DNA of 64,000 nucleotides, taken from positions 63,588-127,587 of the forward strand of contig NZ_AWTC01000005.1 in assembly GCF_000497245.1 (NCBI RefSeq). The letters run 5' to 3'. The notes beneath the pieces are model-generated. The model did not search any database and was not told the DNA's origin. It saw only the letters and a list, made by a program, of their open reading frames with translations. The stretch is from Sporolactobacillus laevolacticus DSM 442 (GTDB lineage Bacteria > Bacillota > Bacilli > Bacillales > Sporolactobacillaceae). Position numbers and translations under genes: made by a program. This document shows positions 17,936 to 25,998 of this stretch, one piece after another. Numbering within the stretch: the stretch's first letter is position 1; every line of letters begins with the position of its first letter.

Positions 17936-18925
17936 TTACACATTGTCACGCTGAAGCACGAGTGATGAACAATGAATGCCTCCACCCATCTTGTTGAGTT
18001 CATCAACTGGAATTGCGATCACTTCAACGCCCGCTTTCTCAAGCGCCTCAATTGTCCGTTCGCCAAGTGAGGTAAATAAAACCTTACCTGGTGCGAGGCA
18101 TAGGCAATTCGTAGTCATCGGCGGATCGAGCGGATCGGTATAAATCAGCTTGATGCCTCGCTTTTGCAAATCTTGGAGGAACCAGTGCGGTAAGTTTGAC
18201 GGATCGACTAGTGCTTTATCGACATCGACCATATTGAACACTTCATCAAGATGAATCATGCTGGAAGGAAGATCGACCACGATCAGCTCCATGCCTTGCC
18301 AGGAAAGGATCGCACGAAGCTGGTCAATACCGGCTTGATTGACACGAATAGAGCGGCCGACGATCGCAGTTTTCCGATCAAAGACCATAAAGCTGCCGCC
18401 TTCGACAAATCCTTGACCCTGGATTGAGGCAAGAACGGGCATGCCTATCTGGGCTGCTGTCTTCAACGTCCTGCGCGCTTCCCCATATCTGAATTTCAAG
18501 GCAAAGCGAGCCAGTATCAGGCCTCCCGGGATTACCATGCCGACATCTCTTGCGAAAAGATTGTTGGTCAGTAGTTCACCATCATCAATCAACGAGATGA
18601 CTTCAACTCCCTCTTTTTTCAGAATATTGGTCATCCGATCATGCTGCTCTTGCATTTTTGCAAGGTCCAGCGGCTCTTTGCTTAAGCAGTAGCTGACAAT
18701 CGCACCTTTTTCATCACGAAGAATTCTAGCCCCCGCTTCCGCCTCAAATTTCGCTTTATTCAGTTCTAGAATTTCATCACCCGGCCTGTGAACGAACACC
18801 TTTCTTACCTTCCCAACTGCGTTGGCGTTCCCCCAGTCTGCGGACCAATAGTTCTCTAACAGGTTTGCATTCTCAAATGAATCTTGAACCATGTTCTCAT
18901 CAAGAAATTTATGCAGTACTGACAA
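17936..18925 (-). CDS. Guanidino-group modifying enzyme (arginine deiminase/DDAH-type amidinohydrolase)
   Basis: 329 residues of the pentein superfamily that includes arginine deiminase, dimethylarginine dimethylaminohydrolase and amidinotransferases. Visible catalytic residues: Glu175 in FVEGGSF, His225 in MIHLDEVF and the nucleophile Cys319 in GGGIHCSSL, with NNLFARDVG near 122-129. It is much shorter than classical ArcA (about 410 residues), so substrate could be arginine, a methylated arginine or another guanidino compound. The start is TTG, 7 nt after AAAGGAGG. It heads the five-gene operon, and a 23-bp dyad lies just upstream. Confidence 0.8.
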   Translation of the reverse strand: MSVLHKFLDENMVQDSFENANLLENYWSADWGNANAVGKVRKVFVHRPGDEILELNKAKFEAEAGARILRDEKGAIVSYCLSKEPLDLAKMQEQHDRMTNILKKEGVEVISLIDDGELLTNNLFARDVGMVIPGGLILARFALKFRYGEARRTLKTAAQIGMPVLASIQGQGFVEGGSFMVFDRKTAIVGRSIRVNQAGIDQLRAILSWQGMELIVVDLPSSMIHLDEVFNMVDVDKALVDPSNLPHWFLQDLQKRGIKLIYTDPLDPPMTTNCLCLAPGKVLFTSLGERTIEALEKAGVEVIAIPVDELNKMGGGIHCSSLVLQRDNV

Positions 18926-18943
18926 ACAAACTCCTCCTTTAAG

Positions 18944-18966
18944 ACATGTATGGCTTCAATACATGT
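18944..18966 (-). promoter_or_regulatory. Candidate operator dyad upstream of the guanidino-catabolic operon
   Basis: Perfect inverted repeat ACATGTAT-N7-ATACATGT, 19 bp upstream of the TTG start and just before the ribosome site. Its T-N11-A core is of the kind LysR proteins bind, but the same dyad was not seen next to the LysR gene itself, so the regulator is unknown. Between here and 19232 there is only AT-rich sequence without a gene. Confidence 0.45.
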
Positions 18967-19232
18967 GACGGCACAAAAGCTTACACAAAATTTCTATTTC
19001 TATAATAATATAAAAATTTACAACAGCGTTATTTATAAATTTCTATGTCAGGTATATGATAATCCTATCGTCCAAGTTTTAAAAGGACTGAAGAGAACCT
19101 TAACTATTTGGAAAAAGGAATTTTTTTCTGATTTTTCTATCTATGAATGTTCCGAAATGCCAATTTTTCATTATATATTGTCAGATTAGCTGATCAATTA
19201 AATAAACAAGGTTAGATTTTCTGACAATAATA

Positions 19233-19261
19233 TTGACGATTACTTAACATTCAACTATTAT
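19233..19261 (+). promoter_or_regulatory. Sigma-A promoter of the riboswitch-controlled amidohydrolase
   Basis: TTGACG (19233-19238), a 17-bp spacer and TATTAT (19256-19261). Transcription would start near 19268, about 20 nt before the aptamer. A TTGTCAGA/TCTGACAA inverted repeat at about 19179-19227 lies just upstream. Confidence 0.8.
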
Positions 19262-19287
19262 TATTTTTGTAAACTTCATCCTTTCTG

Positions 19288-19357
19288 TTTTCGTATATCC
19301 TTAATAATACGGTTTGAGGGTCTCTACCGAGGAACCGGAAATTCCCGGCTACGAAAA
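19288..19357 (+). ncRNA. Purine riboswitch aptamer, guanine class
   Basis: The fold can be drawn by hand: P1 TTTTCG/CGAAAA, J1/2 TATAT, P2 CCTTAA/TTTGAGG, L2 AATACGG, J2/3 GTCTCTAC, P3 CCG-A-GGAA/TTCCCGG with L3 CCGGAAA, and J3/1 GCT. Loop residues that kiss (CGG in L2, CC in L3) are present. The specificity nucleotide (position 74) is C, which pairs with guanine or hypoxanthine; adenine riboswitches have U. Position 73 is G rather than the usual A. Confidence 0.9.
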
Positions 19358-19393
19358 AATATGCATGCATATTTTTTTCGTAGCCCTTTTTTT
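19347..19393 (+). terminator. Riboswitch expression platform: intrinsic terminator overlapping P1
   Basis: A long stem GGCTACGAAAAAATATG / CATATTTTTTTCGTAGCC followed by CTTTTTTT. Its 5' arm starts at the end of P3 and contains the 3' strand of P1, so aptamer folding and the full terminator exclude each other. No separate antiterminator is evident. This is the layout of an ON switch, where ligand permits read-through. Confidence 0.82.
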
Positions 19394-19427
19394 GTTCCCA
19401 CAACTCACAGACGCTGACATTCCTTAG

Positions 19428-19584
19428 TAGAGTCTGTTCGAAAAGGAGGACAAAAGGACCAAGAAGGTCAAGGAAACGCAGCTTTGAGCACCGGAGCGTA
19501 TGCGAATAATACGTGAGGAGCGGAAAAGCAAGTTGACACAGAGATTCGCCGGTAATTTTTCCCGGACTTTTCGAACATCCTCTA
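19428..19584 (+). mobile_element. MITE-like element, copy 1 (157 bp)
   Basis: A non-coding element with imperfect terminal inverted repeats AGAG-nnn-GTTCGAAAAG, bounded by TA on both sides as in Tc1/mariner-IS630 type insertions. It is about 95 percent identical, in inverted orientation, to the element at 28867-29024. It sits between the riboswitch terminator and the amidohydrolase gene. Confidence 0.82.
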
Positions 19585-19628
19585 ACAATTAAACGGCTGC
19601 ATATAGCCAACAAGCGGAGATGATCCAT

Positions 19629-20966
19629 TTGAAACGAATATTGATTAAGAACGCGGAGCTCATCACGATGAATGAAAGTGAAGAAATCCTTCATGGAGAC
19701 TTATTGATTGAGGATAACCGTATCATTTCGGTTGGTACGAAGGTCGAACCAAAACCCGAAGATCACATAATCGATGGGACAGGACGGACAGTTATCCCCG
19801 GATTCATTCAAACGCACATTCACTTGTGCCAGACTCTGTTCCGCGGCAAAGCAGATGACCTCGAATTGATGGATTGGCTGCGGACCCGCATCTGGCCTCT
19901 GGAAGCTTCTCATGACGAAGAGTCCATCTATATGTCGGCATTACTCGGCATCGGCGAACTCATCTCTGGTGGATCAACAACCATTGTCGATATGGAAACC
20001 GTCCACTATACAAACGAAGCGTTTCAGGCGATTGCCGAAAGCGGCATTCGGGCACTCTCCGGAAAAGTAATGATGGATAAAGGGACCGATGTGCCGCTTG
20101 GACTCCAAGAACAGACCGAAGCATCCATTCGCGAAAGTGTCGATTTACTTGAAAAATGGAATGGACACGACAACGGACGAATTCGTTATGCATTCGCCCC
20201 CCGATTTGTCATTTCTTGTACGGAGTCTTTGCTCACGCAGGTACGCGATCTCGCGGAGCATTACGATGTCTTTGTCCACACCCATGCTTCAGAGAACCGT
20301 GGAGAAATTGCGATTGTCGAGCAAGATACCGGCATGCGTAATATCGTCTATCTCGACCATATTGGTCTTGCCGGAAAACGCCTAATCCTTGCTCACTGCA
20401 TTTGGCTGAATGAAGAAGAAAAGGAAATCATCAGACAGCGCGGCGTGCACGTCAGCCACTGCCCAGGCTCAAATTTGAAACTCGCCTCCGGGATTGCTCA
20501 AGTACCGCAAATGGCAGATATGGGTATTAACCTGGGACTTGGCGCAGATGGGGCACCTTGCAACAACAATTTGGATATGTTCAACGAAATGCGGCTAGCT
20601 GCATTGATTCATAAACCTGTACACGGACCGACCGCAATGAATGCCCATCATATTTTTCGAATGGCAACGATCGATGGCGCCCGAGCAGTGGGCATGGAAA
20701 AAGAAATCGGCAGCTTGGAACCCGGTAAAAAAGCAGATCTTGCCATACTTAATCTGAATAGTTTCCATTGTAACCCATCATTCGGTACCGATCCGATTTC
20801 TCGCATCGTTTATTCTGCCATGAGTTCGGATGTCGAGACAACCATCATTGACGGCAGGATCGTTATGGAAAAACGTATGATGAAAACCATTAATCAAACA
20901 TTTGTTTTAAAAGAATCTGAGCGTGCCATCAGCCGTCTGATGAAAAGAGCAGGCATTCATGTTTAA
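19629..20966 (+). CDS. Metal-dependent amidohydrolase/purine-type deaminase (guanine, 5'-deoxyadenosine or SAH deaminase-like)
   Basis: 445 residues of the TrzA/AtzA-SsnA amidohydrolase group. Metal and catalytic motifs: His63 and His65 in QTHIHLCQ, VHTHASENRGE, LILAHCIWL and LGADGAPCNNN. Relatives deaminate guanine, 5'-deoxyadenosine, S-adenosylhomocysteine or methylthioadenosine. The guanine-class riboswitch upstream favours a purine substrate, possibly guanine itself. The start is read as TTG at 19629 (MKRILIKNAELITMN after initiation), because GGAG lies 9 nt upstream; the ATG at 19620 is flush against it. Confidence 0.83.
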   Translation: MKRILIKNAELITMNESEEILHGDLLIEDNRIISVGTKVEPKPEDHIIDGTGRTVIPGFIQTHIHLCQTLFRGKADDLELMDWLRTRIWPLEASHDEESIYMSALLGIGELISGGSTTIVDMETVHYTNEAFQAIAESGIRALSGKVMMDKGTDVPLGLQEQTEASIRESVDLLEKWNGHDNGRIRYAFAPRFVISCTESLLTQVRDLAEHYDVFVHTHASENRGEIAIVEQDTGMRNIVYLDHIGLAGKRLILAHCIWLNEEEKEIIRQRGVHVSHCPGSNLKLASGIAQVPQMADMGINLGLGADGAPCNNNLDMFNEMRLAALIHKPVHGPTAMNAHHIFRMATIDGARAVGMEKEIGSLEPGKKADLAILNLNSFHCNPSFGTDPISRIVYSAMSSDVETTIIDGRIVMEKRMMKTINQTFVLKESERAISRLMKRAGIHV

Positions 20967-21099
20967 ACTTTCTCTGCCCGCCATCCTCCACCACGCATAA
21001 TTGAGTTATTCCTGAGCAAAATAATTGCTTGAAATGCCAATTGTTGGTTTAATTAAAGCGTGGTTAATAAACTATTCGGTTTAAAAAGGAGGATGCCTT

Positions 21100-21729
21100 A
21101 TGAGTCAATTTGAACTGCCTGAACTTGAATTTGCTCCCGATGCCCTTGAGCCGTACATTGATAAAGAAACGATGACGATTCATCACGATAAACATCATCA
21201 GACCTACATCACCAACCTAAATGCCGCATTAGACAAACATCCCGAGTTGAAGGATCACTCGCTAACGGATCTAATTGCCCATTTAGAAAAGGTGCCGGAA
21301 GACATTCGAACAGCCGTCCGAAACAATGGCGGCGGCCACTACAACCACAGCCTCTTCTGGAAGGTCCTTATTCCAGGCGGATCGAGCCAGCCAACCGGCG
21401 CATTGGCAAAAGCGATTGATGAACAGCTCGGTGGTTTTGAAGCATTTAAAGAAAAATTTTCTGCCGCCGCTGCCGGTCAGTTCGGCTCAGGTTGGGCATG
21501 GCTCACTGTGAATCAACTAAATCGGCTCAAAGTCACCAACACGCCTAACCAAGACAGTCCGTTGATGGATAGCGAAACACCACTGCTCGGCCTTGATGTC
21601 TGGGAACATGCATATTACCTAAAGTATCAAAATAAGCGCCCAGAATACATTAAGAATTTTTTCAACGTGATTAATTGGGATTATGTTAGCGATGTTTATG
21701 ATAAGGTGCTAGCCAAAGTTGTCCAATAA
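21100..21729 (+). CDS. sodA: Manganese/iron superoxide dismutase
   Basis: 209 residues. Metal ligands are visible: His in [10 protein letters not shown], His in [11 protein letters not shown], and Asp and His in [28 protein letters not shown] is also canonical. It converts superoxide to hydrogen peroxide and oxygen in the cytoplasm. AAGGAGG precedes the ATG. The gene has its own terminator and no operon partner. Confidence 0.95.
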   Translation: MSQFELPELEFAPDALEPYIDKETMTIHHDKHHQTYITNLNAALDKHPELKDHSLTDLIAHLEKVPEDIRTAVRNNGGGHYNHSLFWKVLIPGGSSQPTGALAKAIDEQLGGFEAFKEKFSAAAAGQFGSGWAWLTVNQLNRLKVTNTPNQDSPLMDSETPLLGLDVWEHAYYLKYQNKRPEYIKNFFNVINWDYVSDVYDKVLAKVVQ

Positions 21730-21757
21730 TATGATGAAAAATTCTTCCTCTAGCAAA

Positions 21758-21785
21758 AAGAGACGCCTCTCAGCGTCTCTTTTTA
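21758..21785 (+). terminator. Terminator of sodA
   Basis: Stem AGAGACGC-CTCTCA-GCGTCTCT followed by TTTT, 30 bp after the stop. Confidence 0.88.
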
Positions 21786-21803
21786 TATGCAATTTTTTCT
21801 ACA

Positions 21804-21835
21804 AAAATAAGCAGCAACACTTAATTCCGTGTTGC
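21804..21835 (-). terminator. Hairpin at the end of the SufR-like regulator gene
   Basis: GCAACAC-TTAATTCC-GTGTTGC, read on the minus strand, has the stop codon in its loop and is followed by TGCTTATTTTTG. The U-tract is imperfect and offset. Confidence 0.5.
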
Positions 21836-22474
21836 GGAAGGCTGATTAAACCGAATAACGAATCGGCAATAGGCTCCACCTTCTGCCCGGCAAATGGTCC
21901 GCTCCACATGCTCCGCCCCGAGGAAATCTTTAATTAATTCTGTTTCACGTGCGCAGGCAATCGGAAAATTCCGTGCCACTTCCATGATCGGGCAATTATA
22001 TTCCGTCAGCACATAGCTGCCCTCACTCACTTTTTCCAACTGGCTCATGTAGCCCTTCGTATTCTGAATCACATTCAGCTTCGATGTCTTTTCTTCATGA
22101 TCATTTCTGCCGATTACGTGAGATTGATACTCATCAAGAAGACGAATTTTACGATTAAGAAACAATTTTTCAATGGCTTCCTTACCAAAGGATTCTTCTA
22201 TGTCACTTAAAAAGCGAACGGTCATTTCCCCGTAATTTTTCGGAAACAGTTCATCAGATCTCGGATTCAGTGAAAAGAACTGAACCGGCCGGCCAACGGC
22301 TTGTTTGCTGTTCTCTACATCAATAAAACCATCCTGAATAAGCGTGTTCAAATGCTTTCGGACACCCATTTCAGTCATGTGAAGGTAGTCTGCGAATTCG
22401 GCCGCAGATAGTTTTGGGTTCTTTTTCAGCAAATCCAGTATGCGTCCTTTTGTTCCCGTCAATCGATTGGACAA
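21821..22474 (-). CDS. SufR-like (COG2345) winged-helix regulator with Fe-S cysteines
   Basis: 217 residues. An N-terminal winged helix (GRILDLLKKNPKLSAAEFAD, then MTEMGVRKHLNTLIQDGFI) is followed by a sensor domain with four cysteines: Cys161-X12-Cys174-X20-Cys195-X7-Cys203, in the contexts YNCPIMEVA, FPIACARE, RTICRAEGG and GAYCRF. This matches predicted regulators that sense state through an Fe-S cluster. The start is taken as TTG at 22472-22474 with GGGGGGAG just upstream; an ATG at 22495 has AAGG flush against it and is the alternative. It is divergent from the DUF1450 gene. Confidence 0.75.
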   Translation of the reverse strand: MSNRLTGTKGRILDLLKKNPKLSAAEFADYLHMTEMGVRKHLNTLIQDGFIDVENSKQAVGRPVQFFSLNPRSDELFPKNYGEMTVRFLSDIEESFGKEAIEKLFLNRKIRLLDEYQSHVIGRNDHEEKTSKLNVIQNTKGYMSQLEKVSEGSYVLTEYNCPIMEVARNFPIACARETELIKDFLGAEHVERTICRAEGGAYCRFVIRFNQPSATRN

Positions 22475-22573
22475 ATCGCTCCCCCCATAGTGCATCCTTG
22501 ATTTAAAGACCTTATTCTTTATAGAATATAAAGTATAGTTTGTTTTTGATCATGTCAACTCAGGAGGATCCCG

Positions 22574-22825
22574 ATGAATGAAGGAATAGGTCTTGTCACC
22601 ATTGAAGTCTGTGATTACGGTTCGCTTACCGTTGAGCATTTAAAAAAAATAGCCCGTCACCCGGAAGTCGCGGTGATGAACTATGATTGTCTTAACATTT
22701 GCGGCATGTGCAGCCTGAAGCCATTCGCCATCGTCAATGGACGAAGAGTTTTTGCCAACACTATTGAAGAATGCCTGGAAAAAGTTGAACGCACAGTTAA
22801 TGAAGAGTTAAGTGCGCTTCAATAA
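22574..22825 (+). CDS. DUF1450 (YuzB-like) small cysteine protein
   Basis: 83 residues. The core is VTIEVCDYGSL, then Cys39, Cys43 and Cys46 in NYDCLNICGMCSLKPFAIVNG, typical of the DUF1450/YuzB family, whose function is not established. The cysteine cluster suggests thiol or Fe-S chemistry. GGAGG precedes the ATG. The 99-bp shared promoter region with the SufR-like regulator suggests that this gene is its target. Confidence 0.82.
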   Translation: MNEGIGLVTIEVCDYGSLTVEHLKKIARHPEVAVMNYDCLNICGMCSLKPFAIVNGRRVFANTIEECLEKVERTVNEELSALQ

Positions 22826-22853
22826 CATATGTCCTAGCAAATCAAGCCAACCA

Positions 22854-23894
22854 TCAATGCAGGAACTTAATGCATACCGGGTCTGGCACTTCCAGCTTTG
22901 AATCAAGCACAGAAAGGCGCCCGGATTCAACATCCCGTTCATACAAAAATAAATCGCCGGAATTTTGATTTGCGACAATCAAAAACCGACCGCTCGGGTC
23001 AATTTCAAAATCGCGTGGCCAATCCCCCATTGTTTCTATATGCTCGACAAGTGCAAGTTTGCCGCTCTGCGGATCGATGCGAAAAACCGCTATGCTGTTA
23101 TGTCCACGATTCGATACATAAAGAAAACGTCCATCAGCACTAATTTTAATCGCTGCGCCCTGACTATGCTCAGCAAAGTCTGAGGGCAGCGCGCTAACTG
23201 TCTGAAGAACTGCGAATCGACCGCTCCCCGCATCGAATTGAAGCGCGATCACTTCTGAACTGAGTTCGGTCATGACATAGGCATATGGAGCATCCGGATG
23301 GAAAGCGAGATGGCGTGGACCCGTACCCGGATCAAAATTAAGGACACTTTGCGCGATCCATTCATCATCAGACAACTTATACGTACTTAATTCATCAGTG
23401 CCGAGATCTACAGTAATTGCAAAATGTTCATCCGGAGTAAAATCAGCAAAATGAACATGGGGACCGTCCTGCCTTGACGAATCCGCCCCTGATCCACTGT
23501 GCTGAACATGAGCAGCTAGGTTTACCCCAGTCTCTTGATCAACCGAATACATGCTTGCCATACCGCTGTGATAATTAGCTGCCAAAACTCGGCTGTTCAA
23601 TCGATTGACACCCACATAACAAGGAGACGGGCCTTCTTCTACCTGCGCGCCTAGCAGTTCAAGTTCCCCTGATTTGCCACGAGTATAACATGCAACACCG
23701 CCGCTCATTCCTTTTTTAATTACAGAATAAAGGTACCGGTTATCCTCAGAGATTGTAAGATAGGTCGGGTTATCTAATTGTGCCTCAACCTTTAAGGCGG
23801 TCAGCTTCTTGTGCTCAGTATCTAGAACAAAGGAATAAATACCTTCACTTTTTCCTTTAGTATAGGTGCCGATGTATCCTTTATAATTACTCAC
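22854..23894 (-). CDS. pgl: 6-phosphogluconolactonase (lactonase family, seven-bladed propeller)
   Basis: 346 residues of the YkgB/Pgl propeller family that hydrolyses 6-phosphogluconolactone in the oxidative pentose phosphate pathway. Characteristic stretches: GYIGTYTKGKSEGIY, HSGSGADSSRQDGPHVHFADF, GTGPRHLAFHPDAPYAYVMTEL, LYVSNRGHNSIAVF and GDWPRDFEIDPSGRFLIVANQNS. The start is GTG with AAGGAGG 7 nt upstream. No other pentose phosphate gene adjoins; the family name is secure, its in vivo substrate reasonably so. Confidence 0.85.
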   Translation of the reverse strand: MSNYKGYIGTYTKGKSEGIYSFVLDTEHKKLTALKVEAQLDNPTYLTISEDNRYLYSVIKKGMSGGVACYTRGKSGELELLGAQVEEGPSPCYVGVNRLNSRVLAANYHSGMASMYSVDQETGVNLAAHVQHSGSGADSSRQDGPHVHFADFTPDEHFAITVDLGTDELSTYKLSDDEWIAQSVLNFDPGTGPRHLAFHPDAPYAYVMTELSSEVIALQFDAGSGRFAVLQTVSALPSDFAEHSQGAAIKISADGRFLYVSNRGHNSIAVFRIDPQSGKLALVEHIETMGDWPRDFEIDPSGRFLIVANQNSGDLFLYERDVESGRLSVLDSKLEVPDPVCIKFLH

Positions 23895-23958
23895 CGACGT
23901 TCCTCCTTTTCAACATTGTTTATTTTCACTCAGTCATCATTATCTATTTTAGTATTAA

Positions 23959-24810
23959 TTACTCGTTCTTCATACGCCGCATCACAAGGTACAACAGATT
24001 ACTGAGAAAATAAACAAGAAACGAGAAGAAAACGGATAAACTCAGCATCATCATCAACACGAAATTAAACCTGGCAATCCATTGCATCATCTGGCCATGC
24101 AAACTTGGATCAAGAAGAACACTAATTGCATTCGTTAAAAGAAAGAACAGAAACAGCGCTCCCGCTCCACTCTTGGCGCCACGAATGTCTTCAGCACTAA
24201 GAGACATACGTGAGGAGATACAAAGCGCTGCCAGTAAAAAGAGCCAAAAATAGGGATCAGCAAAATGTTGAACTGCAAACAAATGTTGAAACACCGTCTG
24301 CATGGCTCTCCCAAGCGCAACCCATGAGGGTAAATCAAATAACGAAAATAACCGTGGTGCACCTGATAAGTAACCTGAAAATAGTGTCGAAGTCCTGGGA
24401 ACAAGCAATCTGGCACAAAGCGCGATCGCCAAACTGCCGCTGATTAACGGGGCAACACCGATAAAAAGATTGCCGATTCTCTGATAAAGGCTGCCCGGAT
24501 TATAGGCGTGCCGGACATATCCGATTGTGCCGTCCGGTCCAATTGCCTGAAGAAGCTTGATTTCCGTAACTTTATGGCGAAAAATCAAGCACATGAACGC
24601 ATGGCCGAGTTCATGAATCGGAGTGCCCAGCCATGCCGTAACATATATCCCTTTCATGCCGAATAAGCGAATCATTCTGATGTTCGCCTCACGCTCAAGC
24701 GTTCCTAGAATGAAACCGCAGGCGACAATTCCGCCAAGAAGGGAAATAAATTCAGATAAGGTGAGCCCGATAATCTTGACTGCAATCATTGCCCACTCTG
24801 CGCCGGACAT
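23959..24810 (-). CDS. Membrane zinc metalloprotease, M50-like
   Basis: 283 residues with about six to seven membrane segments. The zinc motif HELGH (His66, Glu67, His70) lies at the start of a membrane helix in WLGTPIHELGHAFMCLIF, as in intramembrane site-2-type and related M50 proteases. No PDZ domain or clear LDG motif is seen, so substrate and even proteolytic activity remain open. It begins 3 bp after the nitroreductase stop and is probably cotranscribed with it. Confidence 0.65.
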   Translation of the reverse strand: MSGAEWAMIAVKIIGLTLSEFISLLGGIVACGFILGTLEREANIRMIRLFGMKGIYVTAWLGTPIHELGHAFMCLIFRHKVTEIKLLQAIGPDGTIGYVRHAYNPGSLYQRIGNLFIGVAPLISGSLAIALCARLLVPRTSTLFSGYLSGAPRLFSLFDLPSWVALGRAMQTVFQHLFAVQHFADPYFWLFLLAALCISSRMSLSAEDIRGAKSGAGALFLFFLLTNAISVLLDPSLHGQMMQWIARFNFVLMMMLSLSVFFSFLVYFLSNLLYLVMRRMKNE

Positions 24811-24813
24811 TGC

Positions 24814-25557
24814 TTAACGCCTGCCCAGGTGCTGCTTTTCCAGGAATGGCTTGAGTGCCATGCGCGCCGGCGCACTCAACCCTTGAGCAATCTGACCGGT
24901 CCACGTCTCATCGCGATTCCCGCCTGTCCGTGAATGATAATAATCAGCGATCTGTTGATCATAGCCTTTCAACTCGTCTTCTGACATCCCTTTTCTGTAC
25001 ACATTTTTATGAAAAATGGATGTAAAAGGCAAGCGCGGCTTCTTTTCCGGTTCCTGATCCGGGTATCCAACTGCAAGACCGAATACTGGAAATGTGAACT
25101 CTGGCAGCTGCAAAAGTTCAGCTGTCTTTTTAACATCCCGCTGGATGCTGCCAATATAGCAAATGCCAAGGCCCATGGATTCAGCCGCAACGGCCATATT
25201 TTGAGCTGCGAATGCGGCATCGCCAAGCGCAACGATCAAACGTTGCGTAGTATCTAATACCGATGTATCTGTGTCAATATGTTCGCCAATCTGTTGATTG
25301 CGATATTGGTCGGCAACAAATACAAAGAAATAGCCATTCTCTTCCACATAAGACTGATCGCCGGAAATCTCCCTAAGCTGCTTCTTAATCAGGGGATCTT
25401 CAACACCAATAATGGAAAAGGATTGTGTAAAGCTAGATGTTGATGCCGCCTGCGCGCATTCCACAAGCAACTTTATCTGTTCTTCCGATAAGGCCTGATC
25501 TTTGAATTTCCTGATGGACCGGTGATTCAGCAATGTGCTGATGGTTTGGTTGTACAT
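24814..25557 (-). CDS. NfsA/NfrA-type NAD(P)H nitroreductase
   Basis: 247 residues of the flavin-dependent nitroreductase family: LLNHRSIRKFKDQALSEEQ (FMN-phosphate contact), QAASTSSFTQSFS, GLGICYIGSI and FGLAVGYPDQEPEKKPRLP. The size and C-terminal extension fit NfsA/NfrA enzymes, which reduce nitro compounds, quinones, FMN or peroxide. First gene of a two-gene unit with the M50-like protein. Confidence 0.88.
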   Translation of the reverse strand: MYNQTISTLLNHRSIRKFKDQALSEEQIKLLVECAQAASTSSFTQSFSIIGVEDPLIKKQLREISGDQSYVEENGYFFVFVADQYRNQQIGEHIDTDTSVLDTTQRLIVALGDAAFAAQNMAVAAESMGLGICYIGSIQRDVKKTAELLQLPEFTFPVFGLAVGYPDQEPEKKPRLPFTSIFHKNVYRKGMSEDELKGYDQQIADYYHSRTGGNRDETWTGQIAQGLSAPARMALKPFLEKQHLGRR

Positions 25558-25648
25558 GTATCTAGATTCTCCCTTACAATGAAATCTTTTTTCTCATTAT
25601 ACGTGTTTCACCATTTTCGCGCATGAATGAGGCACCGGGACAATTAGG

Positions 25649-25879
25649 TTAATCTTGATAGTATTCAAAACGATATTTTTGTCCTGTCGGATTTTCTTTT
25701 CCTTCGTCAACTTCAGATAAGAACATTGTTTTTGGTCTAACCCATAGCTTGTTATCTCCATAAAGCGCTTGATAAACAACCATTTCTGTTTGTGTTTCCG
25801 AATCCAACGCAACGTCAATCACGTAATAGAATTTTCCTTTAAAATGACGATATAACGAACGGGACATAACGTTTCTCAT
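25649..25879 (-). CDS. DUF1653 small protein
   Basis: 76 residues: YRHFKGKFYYVIDVALDSET, MVVYQALYGDNKLWVRPKTMF and KYRFEYYQD, the complete pattern of the DUF1653 family, of unknown function. The ATG at 25877-25879 is chosen because AAGGAG lies 8 nt upstream; the open frame extends further without a ribosome site. Confidence 0.82.
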   Translation of the reverse strand: MRNVMSRSLYRHFKGKFYYVIDVALDSETQTEMVVYQALYGDNKLWVRPKTMFLSEVDEGKENPTGQKYRFEYYQD

Positions 25880-25947
25880 TAATACACTCCTTTTATATTT
25901 TATATTAGCAGTCTGCTGCATTATTTACTCGTTTGGTGCCGAAAGCT

Positions 25948-25979
25948 AAAAAAAAACAGAGGGATCGGCTCCCTCTGTT
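25948..25979 (-). terminator. Terminator of ppaC
   Basis: Minus-strand stem ACAGAGGGA / TCCCTCTGT with a 5-nt loop, followed by a run of nine Ts; 20 bp after the ppaC stop. Confidence 0.9.
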
Positions 25980-25998
25980 CCTGGTTCTTGCAATATAT

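Noticed and set aside
18950..19189. 79-codon open frame upstream of the riboswitch
   Set aside because: No ribosome site, composition like the surrounding non-coding AT-rich DNA, and it starts within the operator-like dyad.
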